Below are positions 59,011 through 64,000 of a stretch of 64,000 nucleotides of DNA, piece after piece (positions within the stretch are counted from its first letter, which is position 1; each line of letters begins with the position of its first letter). Origin of the DNA: Arthrobacter sp. PvP023. GTDB lineage: Bacteria > Actinomycetota > Actinomycetes > Actinomycetales > Micrococcaceae. Under the pieces are notes generated by a model that did not search any database, was not told where the DNA came from, and worked only from the letters and a program-made list of their open reading frames with translations. Location: contig NZ_JAFIBI010000001.1 in the NCBI RefSeq assembly GCF_017832975.1, forward strand, positions 4,340,001 through 4,404,000, in the 5' to 3' direction. The position numbers and the translations under genes were made by a program.

Positions 59011-59925
59011 ATGACTGCATCCGAGAACCAGGCCGCCGCGTCGCCGTCGGCTCCTCCCCTTGCCCTCCTGCTCGACGTCGACGGCCCGGTGGCGAGCCCC
59101 GTCACCCGGAACGTCAAGCCGGAGATCATCGCGGACATGGTGGCCCTGGCCACCGCCGGGATTCCCGTCATCTTCAACACCGGCCGCTCGGACGCGTTCA
59201 TCCGCGAACAGGTGATGGAGCCCATGATCGCCGCCGGCATGCCCGCGGGAACCATCATCCATGCCATCTGCGAGAAGGGTGCCGTCTGGTTCAGCTACAC
59301 GGCTGCCGGGCCCGGACCGGTGCATGTGGACCACGATCTCGCCGTCCCCCGCGCCTACGGCGATGACGTCCGCCGGCTGGTGTCCGAGGACTACGCCCAA
59401 CACATGTTCTACGACGAGACCAAGCGCGCCATGGTGTCCGTGGAGCAGCATATCGACGTGCCCAGCGGGGACTACCTCGATGAACAAAAACTGTTCGACG
59501 CCGACGCCATGGTGCTTATGGCCCGCCATGGCCTGGGCGTGGTCCGGTTGGACCACCATGCTCCCGATTCGGACGACCAGATCGACTACCGGGTGGATCC
59601 CACCATCATTTCCACGGACATCGAGTCAGTGCGCCTCGGCAAGGATCTGGGTGCCAGCCGGGCCGTGGAACTGCTCGCGGCGCAGGGCGTCCGCCCCCTG
59701 GCCTGGCGTACGGTGGGTGATTCACGCACCGACTACGCCATGGCCGACTGGCTGCACCACAACGACCACGAGGTGAAGCACGTGGACGTCCGCCCCGCGG
59801 ACGGGGTTCCCGTCAAGCCCTATGCAGTCCTGACGGCCGCAGACCTGGGGCTCGCTGAAGACGTGATCCACGACGACGCCGGCGGCGCATTCCTGCGCAG
59901 CTGGCGGGAGGCTCTGGCCGGCTAA
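59011..59925 (+). CDS. HAD-superfamily hydrolase (Cof-like)
   Basis: 304 residues. HAD motif I reads LLLDVDGPVASPVT (D-x-D-G), motif II FNTGRSD, and motif IV lies in WRTVGDSRTDYAMADWLH, with DSRTD replacing the usual GDxxND. A large cap domain lies between residues about 80 and 220. Likely a phosphatase of a small phosphorylated metabolite. GAGAAT ends 6 nt before ATG 59011. It directly precedes the stealth gene, 77 nt away, after a T-tailed hairpin, so it is probably a separate unit. Confidence 0.85.
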   Translation: MTASENQAAASPSAPPLALLLDVDGPVASPVTRNVKPEIIADMVALATAGIPVIFNTGRSDAFIREQVMEPMIAAGMPAGTIIHAICEKGAVWFSYTAAGPGPVHVDHDLAVPRAYGDDVRRLVSEDYAQHMFYDETKRAMVSVEQHIDVPSGDYLDEQKLFDADAMVLMARHGLGVVRLDHHAPDSDDQIDYRVDPTIISTDIESVRLGKDLGASRAVELLAAQGVRPLAWRTVGDSRTDYAMADWLHHNDHEVKHVDVRPADGVPVKPYAVLTAADLGLAEDVIHDDAGGAFLRSWREALAG

Positions 59926-59948
59926 CTCCGGATTAGTCGAGTTTTTTT
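59924..59948 (+). terminator. Short T-tailed hairpin after the HAD gene
   Basis: AACTC (59924-59928) pairs with GAGTT (59939-59943) and runs into seven Ts (59942-59948). The stem is only 5 bp, so termination may be weak. Confidence 0.5.
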
Positions 59949-60002
59949 ACGCGGGTTATCATGCAGGTAGGACCTCTATAGACAACAGCTCGGAGAAACA
60001 CC

Positions 60003-61598
60003 ATTACAGACGCACTCGTTCAGGATGAGATCTACTACGGCGGTCAGGCTTCCGACGACGGCAGGAGCCACGCCGAAGTAACGTCGCCGGCGGCTGTCGC
60101 ACGGCTGAAAAACCGCCCCGATGTGGTCCGCCACCGAGGGCGCTACGCGCTGATCAACGACACCCGCACGCCCTACCAGGCCATGGTGGAGGACCTGCTG
60201 TTCATCCGCAATGTCCTCGCCAACGCGGGCCTCGACTACCTCCTGGTGCGCGGCAACAACCACCGGCCGGTCATTGCCCTGGACTGGGAGAACCGGAAGA
60301 AGCTCCGGGCCGCGCTGGTGGAAGCCTGCCGCGACGAACCCGTCTATTCCATGACCGTTGATGCCAAGAAGAAGTCCTCTGTCCTGGTGGCCGACGGCGA
60401 GCTCTCCCCGAACCGCCAGGCCCGGATCTTCCGGCTCTACCGGCCGCGTGTTGAGCCCAATGGCGGTTTCGAATTCGGTTCCTCGGCCGGCGTGCAGATC
60501 GAGCTGTGGAGCTTCGAAGGCAACCAGCTGATCCTGCCGATTGAAAACTCCCTTACCCGCCGGACCATGCTCACCACCGACGCCGTGCGCGGCACCGTGG
60601 AGCGTTACGGCCACACCTGGCCCACCATCGAGAACATGTTCGCGGACCACGCCAGCGACATCAGCTTTGACATCGACATGGTGTTTTCCTGGGTGGACGG
60701 CAGTTCCCCGGAGTACATCGCGGCGCGGCGCGCCAGGATGACCGGCATCGTTGTCGGCGAAGGCGATGACCACGAGGCCCGCTACCGCCAGATCGACGAA
60801 CTGAAGTACGCCCTGCGCTCGGTGTACATGTTCGCTCCCTGGGTGCGGCGGATCTTCATTGCCACGGACTCCCCGGCGCCCGCCTGGCTGGCCGACCACC
60901 CCTCGGTGACCATCGTGCGCAGTGAGGAATTCTTCGCGGACCCCTCAGTGCTGCCCACGCACAACTCCCAGGCGGTCGAGTGCCAGCTGCACCACATCGA
61001 AGGGCTCTCTGAGCACTTCCTGTATTCCAACGACGACATGTTCTTCGGCCGTGCGGTGGGACCGGACATGTTCTTCACACCCGGCGGGGTCACCAAGTTC
61101 ATTGAGGCGGAAACCCGCATCGGGCTGGGCGACAACGACGCGGAACGCAGCGGTTTCGAGAATGCCGCGAGGGTGAACCGGAAGCTCCTGTGGGACCGGT
61201 TCGGCCGGATCACCACCCGCCACCTGGAGCACACCGCCGCCCCGTTGCGGCGGAGCGTTGCAGCCACCATGGAGCAGGAATTCCCGCAGGAGTTCGCCAA
61301 GACCGCGGCCAGCCGTTTCCGGGCAGCGGACAACATCTCCGTGACGAATTCCTTCTACCACTACTACGCACTGCTGACCGGGCGGGCGGTGACCCAGACG
61401 GCAGCAAAGGTGAGGTACATCGACACCACGATGCGGTCCGGCCTCAATTACCTGCCCAAGCTGCTGTCCAAGCGAAACATGGACTTCTTCTGCCTGAATG
61501 ACGGCAGCTTCCCCGAAGTGGAAGCCGAGGAACGTGCCCAATTGGTCACTGACTTCCTGGAGAAGTACTACCCGATCAAGGCACCCTGGGAAAAGTAG
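60003..61598 (+). CDS. Stealth family phosphotransferase (exopolysaccharide phosphate-sugar transferase)
   Basis: 531 residues if translation starts at ATT 60003. Stealth conserved regions are present in order: CR1 in FDIDMVFSWVDGSSPEYIAA, CR2 in RYRQIDELKYALRSVYMFAP with SEHFLYSNDDMFFG, then CR3/CR4 towards RSGLNYLPKLLSKRNMDFFC. These enzymes transfer sugar-1-phosphate units in capsule-like polysaccharides. The frame is open back to a stop at 59979 with no ATG/GTG/TTG before 60123, yet residues 1-40 contain the conserved RLKNRPDVVRHRGRYAL; GGAG (59992-59995) lies 7 nt before ATT 60003. GTG 60123 would cut into that motif. Confidence 0.85.
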   Translation: MTDALVQDEIYYGGQASDDGRSHAEVTSPAAVARLKNRPDVVRHRGRYALINDTRTPYQAMVEDLLFIRNVLANAGLDYLLVRGNNHRPVIALDWENRKKLRAALVEACRDEPVYSMTVDAKKKSSVLVADGELSPNRQARIFRLYRPRVEPNGGFEFGSSAGVQIELWSFEGNQLILPIENSLTRRTMLTTDAVRGTVERYGHTWPTIENMFADHASDISFDIDMVFSWVDGSSPEYIAARRARMTGIVVGEGDDHEARYRQIDELKYALRSVYMFAPWVRRIFIATDSPAPAWLADHPSVTIVRSEEFFADPSVLPTHNSQAVECQLHHIEGLSEHFLYSNDDMFFGRAVGPDMFFTPGGVTKFIEAETRIGLGDNDAERSGFENAARVNRKLLWDRFGRITTRHLEHTAAPLRRSVAATMEQEFPQEFAKTAASRFRAADNISVTNSFYHYYALLTGRAVTQTAAKVRYIDTTMRSGLNYLPKLLSKRNMDFFCLNDGSFPEVEAEERAQLVTDFLEKYYPIKAPWEK

Positions 61599-61661
61599 GG
61601 CTCCCCCGCCAAGGGGAGGGTTCACCCACCAGCGCCGGTCAGCGTCCGGAGCCCGGGCTGA

Positions 61662-62603
61662 TCATCGGGACGCGCTGATCATCGGGATGCTCTGGGTGGG
61701 CGGGTGTCCCTGCGTCTTTGCCTGCCGCGGAATTCGGATGCCTGCGGCCGCCAGTCGCCGTTGTGTCTCGGCCGCGCTCACAACCTCGCCCACCGCAGCT
61801 GCGCTGCCGATAGGAACCACGGAATGCACGATTGTGTGTTCATAAACGTGCACGAGGTTGAACGCCTGGCCGCCGTCGATGGGCCGGGTACCGCCGACTG
61901 GCACGTTCAGGTCCTGGGTGTAACAGGTGGCTGAGGCCACCGATACCGGGATGCCGGCGAAGCTGGCGGTGGTGGAGTAATGCAGGTGCCCGGCAAGGAT
62001 GGTGCGGACATCCGAGTTACGGAGCACCGCAGCCAGCGCCTGCTGGCCGCGCAACTCCACGAGGACCGCAAGGTCCAGGATGGAGGGTACCGGCGGATGG
62101 TGCAGCGCCAGGATGGTGCCGTCCGGTGCAGGTGTGGCGAGTTCGGCGGCGAGCCATTCCAGCTGCGACTCGCTCAGTTCACCATGATGGAAACCCGGCA
62201 CCGAAGTATCCAGGGTGATCACCCTTAGGCCGTTGATGAAGTAGCTGTGGTCCACCGGCGCGTCGTTTCCGGGCTGGTCGAGCAGGCCGGAACGGAAGTT
62301 GTTACGGTCGTCATGGTTTCCCATGGCCCAGATGACCTGCGCGTTCATCGATTTGCAGGCGGGTTCGACGATGGCCCGGAGCTTTGCGTAGGCCTCCTTT
62401 TCACCGCGGTCGGCCAGGTCGCCGGTGAAAATCACGGCTTCCGGACGGGCCCCTGAGGCCTTGACTTCCTCAAACAATTGTTTAAGGCGGGCTTCGCTGT
62501 CCACTGCGCCATAGAGATGATCCGGACCTCCCAACAGGTGGGGGTCGCTCAGGTGGAGTAGAAAATGACGTGGCCGCGGATGTTCGGCCTCGATGAGCTC
62601 CAT
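61662..62603 (-). CDS. CpdA-like metallophosphoesterase (cyclic-nucleotide phosphodiesterase family)
   Basis: 313 residues from ATG 62603 (SD AGGAAGG). Calcineurin-like metal sites are complete: LSDPHLLGG (D-x-H), FTGDLADRG, AMGNHDDRNN, ALHHPP and AGHLHYSTT. The arrangement matches class III cAMP phosphodiesterases such as CpdA and Rv0805, so hydrolysis of cyclic nucleotides is plausible. The 90 nt upstream of the chosen start are in frame but not protein-like. A palindromic operator lies at 62655-62676. Confidence 0.87.
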   Translation of the reverse strand: MELIEAEHPRPRHFLLHLSDPHLLGGPDHLYGAVDSEARLKQLFEEVKASGARPEAVIFTGDLADRGEKEAYAKLRAIVEPACKSMNAQVIWAMGNHDDRNNFRSGLLDQPGNDAPVDHSYFINGLRVITLDTSVPGFHHGELSESQLEWLAAELATPAPDGTILALHHPPVPSILDLAVLVELRGQQALAAVLRNSDVRTILAGHLHYSTTASFAGIPVSVASATCYTQDLNVPVGGTRPIDGGQAFNLVHVYEHTIVHSVVPIGSAAAVGEVVSAAETQRRLAAAGIRIPRQAKTQGHPPTQSIPMISASR

Positions 62604-62654
62604 TACTGCCTTCCTGGTTGGGTGGAGACTGTAGCCCCCAACTTCCCTCTCAGT

Positions 62655-62676
62655 AATGTCTATCCAACCAGACATT
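62655..62676 (-). promoter_or_regulatory. Inverted repeat AATGTCT-N8-AGACATT upstream of the phosphodiesterase gene
   Basis: Perfect 7-bp arms (62655-62661 and 62670-62676) lie 52 bp before the start, in an AT-richer stretch (62640-62725) that probably contains the promoter. A regulator is not identified; the spacing suits a homodimeric HTH protein. Confidence 0.5.
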
Positions 62677-62733
62677 CGGCAAATAGTGTGCAAACTCCAG
62701 TATTCATATTTGGAAAAACGGCAAGAACAAGTA

Positions 62734-62775
62734 GTTCGGCGGCCACATACCCGACTATGGAAGTGACCGCCGAAC
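62734..62775 (-). terminator. Hairpin downstream of fdhA
   Basis: GTTCGGCGG-c-CAC (62734-62746) pairs with GTG-a-CCGCCGAAC (62763-62775), about 12 base pairs with one mismatch. It starts 24 bp after the fdhA stop in the direction of transcription. There is no T-run. Confidence 0.6.
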
Positions 62776-62798
62776 CTGACTACTCAAGTACTTTGCAG

Positions 62799-64000
62799 CT
62801 AGCTCAGGTAGCCGTTGGGGTTGAGGACGTACTTCGTGGCGGCACCGGCGTCGAACTCGGCGTAGCCCTTGGGCGCGTCTTCCAGGCTGATGGCCTTGGC
62901 ATTGACGTTCTTGGCGATGTGCACCTTGTCGTGCAGGATCGCCATCATCAGCCCGCGGTTGTACTTCATCACCGGGCACTGCCCCGTGGTGAAGCTCAGC
63001 GACTTCGCCCAGCCGGTGCCCAGGCTGAGCGAGAGGGCACCCTTCTTGGCCGCCTCATCAATGCCGCCCGGGTCGCCGGTGACGTAGAGCCCGGGAATGC
63101 CGAGCGCCCCGCCGGCCGCCGTGAGTTCCATCAGCGAATTCAGCACCGTGGCCGGAGCCTCCTTGGCATCGTGGCCATGCCCCTTGGCCTCGAAGCCGAC
63201 GGCGTCCACGGCACAGTCCACTTCGGGGACCCCGAGTATCTGCTCGATCTGCTCTGCCGGGCCGCCCTGGGACAGGTCGACGGTCTCGCAGCCGAAGCTG
63301 CGCGCCTGCCTCAGCCGGTCCTCGTTCATGTCGCCCACGATCACTGCAGCGGCGCCAAGCAAGTGGGCACTCGTGGCCGCAGCCAGGCCCACAGGGCCGG
63401 CCCCCGCGATGTAGACGGTGGAGCCAACGCCGACGCCGGCGGTGACGGCGCCGTGGAATCCCGTGGGGAAGATGTCCGACAGCATGGCCAGGTCGAGGAT
63501 TTTTTCCATGGCCTGGTCCTTGTCCGGGAACTTCAGCAGGTTCCAGTCCGCGTACGGCACCAGGACGTAGTTGGCCTGGCCACCCACCCAGCCGCCCATG
63601 TCGACGTAGCCGTAAGCGCTTCCCGGCCTGTCGGGATTGACGTTGAGGCAGATGCCGGTCTTGCGTTCCTTGCAGTTCCGGCAGCGGCCGCAGGCAATGT
63701 TGAACGGAACGGAGCAGACGTCCCCCACCTTGATGAATTCGACGTCGGGCCCGACTTCCACTACCTCACCGGTGATTTCGTGGCCCAGGACGAGGTCCGG
63801 GGGCGCTGTGGTGCGGCCGCGGACCATGTGCTGGTCCGAACCGCAGATGTTGGTGGCCACGGTCTTAAGGATTACGCCATGGCGGACCGAACGGCCCACG
63901 TTGGCGGGGTTGACGCCCGGGCCGTCCTTGAGCTCGAAGGTGGGGTAGTCGATGTCTATCAGTTCGACTTTTCCCGGCCCCTTATAGGCAACGGCTTTGT
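62799..64000 (-). CDS. fdhA: Glutathione-independent formaldehyde dehydrogenase, 5' end beyond the window
   Basis: About 400 codons are visible; the frame is open through base 64000, reading KAVAYKGPGKVELIDIDYP near the edge, so only the first residues are missing. The sequence follows Pseudomonas putida FdhA almost motif by motif: NICGSDQHMVRGRTTAPPDL, GHEITGEVVEVG, the structural zinc site CGRCRNCKERKTGIC, YGYVDMGGW, IAGAGPVGLAAATSAHLLGA for NAD, and KYNRGLMMAI. It oxidises formaldehyde to formate (also acting as a dismutase) with tightly bound NAD. The stop is followed by a hairpin. Confidence 0.93.
   Translation of the reverse strand, partial: KAVAYKGPGKVELIDIDYPTFELKDGPGVNPANVGRSVRHGVILKTVATNICGSDQHMVRGRTTAPPDLVLGHEITGEVVEVGPDVEFIKVGDVCSVPFNIACGRCRNCKERKTGICLNVNPDRPGSAYGYVDMGGWVGGQANYVLVPYADWNLLKFPDKDQAMEKILDLAMLSDIFPTGFHGAVTAGVGVGSTVYIAGAGPVGLAAATSAHLLGAAAVIVGDMNEDRLRQARSFGCETVDLSQGGPAEQIEQILGVPEVDCAVDAVGFEAKGHGHDAKEAPATVLNSLMELTAAGGALGIPGLYVTGDPGGIDEAAKKGALSLSLGTGWAKSLSFTTGQCPVMKYNRGLMMAILHDKVHIAKNVNAKAISLEDAPKGYAEFDAGAATKYVLNPNGYLS

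Overview
The window is high-GC, densely coded chromosomal DNA of the Arthrobacter/Pseudarthrobacter type (Actinomycetota, Micrococcaceae). The gene families (RamB next to aceA/aceB, TAXI-linked two-component system, GH76, stealth phosphotransferase, LytR_C, DUF4916), many SD-less starts and a DtxR/IdeR-type iron box all fit that group. No rRNA, tRNA, CRISPR array, prophage or insertion sequence was recognised. About 60 genes are called, including two decayed ones and two cut by the window edges.

Layout. 0-5.3 kb: MocR regulator divergent from a YczE-like membrane protein, an ArsR/SRPBCC pair, an RNA pseudouridine synthase and a DedA protein. 5.4-12.9 kb: PEP carboxylase, an F420/NADP-type reductase divergent from its probable TetR repressor, DUF1684, and an acyl-CoA dehydrogenase/SDR operon. 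13-18.3 kb: GH76 mannanase-like protein and a ferric-iron ABC operon (binding protein, fused permease, ATPase) behind an iron box and a CRP-like site. 18.4-25.5 kb: small conserved genes, then tgt and a queuosine-precursor transporter separated by a DUF559/AbiEi-like gene that is bracketed by two copies of a palindromic repeat. 25.7-32.4 kb: TetR, epimerase, dual-cysteine pyridoxal kinase, a lipoprotein serpin, a decayed DUF1801 gene and pyruvate oxidase. 32.7-42.5 kb: organic-acid metabolism, with a KgtP-type permease divergent from a response regulator/kinase/TAXI-binding-protein operon, then RamB, isocitrate lyase and malate synthase.

44-55.7 kb is the most interesting accessory block: a ROK repressor divergent from a carbohydrate operon of three Gfo/Idh oxidoreductases, one unrecognised protein, a complete ABC importer and two TIM-barrel isomerase-like proteins. 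It ends in a broken remnant of a DUF1080 (3-keto-disaccharide hydrolase family) gene that runs in frame into a TolB-like propeller gene. The set suggests import and oxidative (3-keto) breakdown of an unusual glycoside. 55.7-64 kb: acetyltransferase, FrnE-like oxidoreductase, TetR, LytR_C protein, HAD hydrolase, stealth phosphotransferase (apparently with an ATT start), CpdA-like phosphodiesterase and glutathione-independent formaldehyde dehydrogenase (cut by the window end).

Three families of extragenic palindromic repeats are present. Family 1 (core ACGCTCTCTCACTT) occurs at five gene boundaries; family 2 (TTTTTGTCCAGATAACG) brackets 54.7-57.2 kb; family 3 brackets the DUF559 gene. A second recurrent feature is a -10-like hexamer ending exactly 6 nt before the start codon of about ten genes, which implies leaderless transcripts and settles several start choices.
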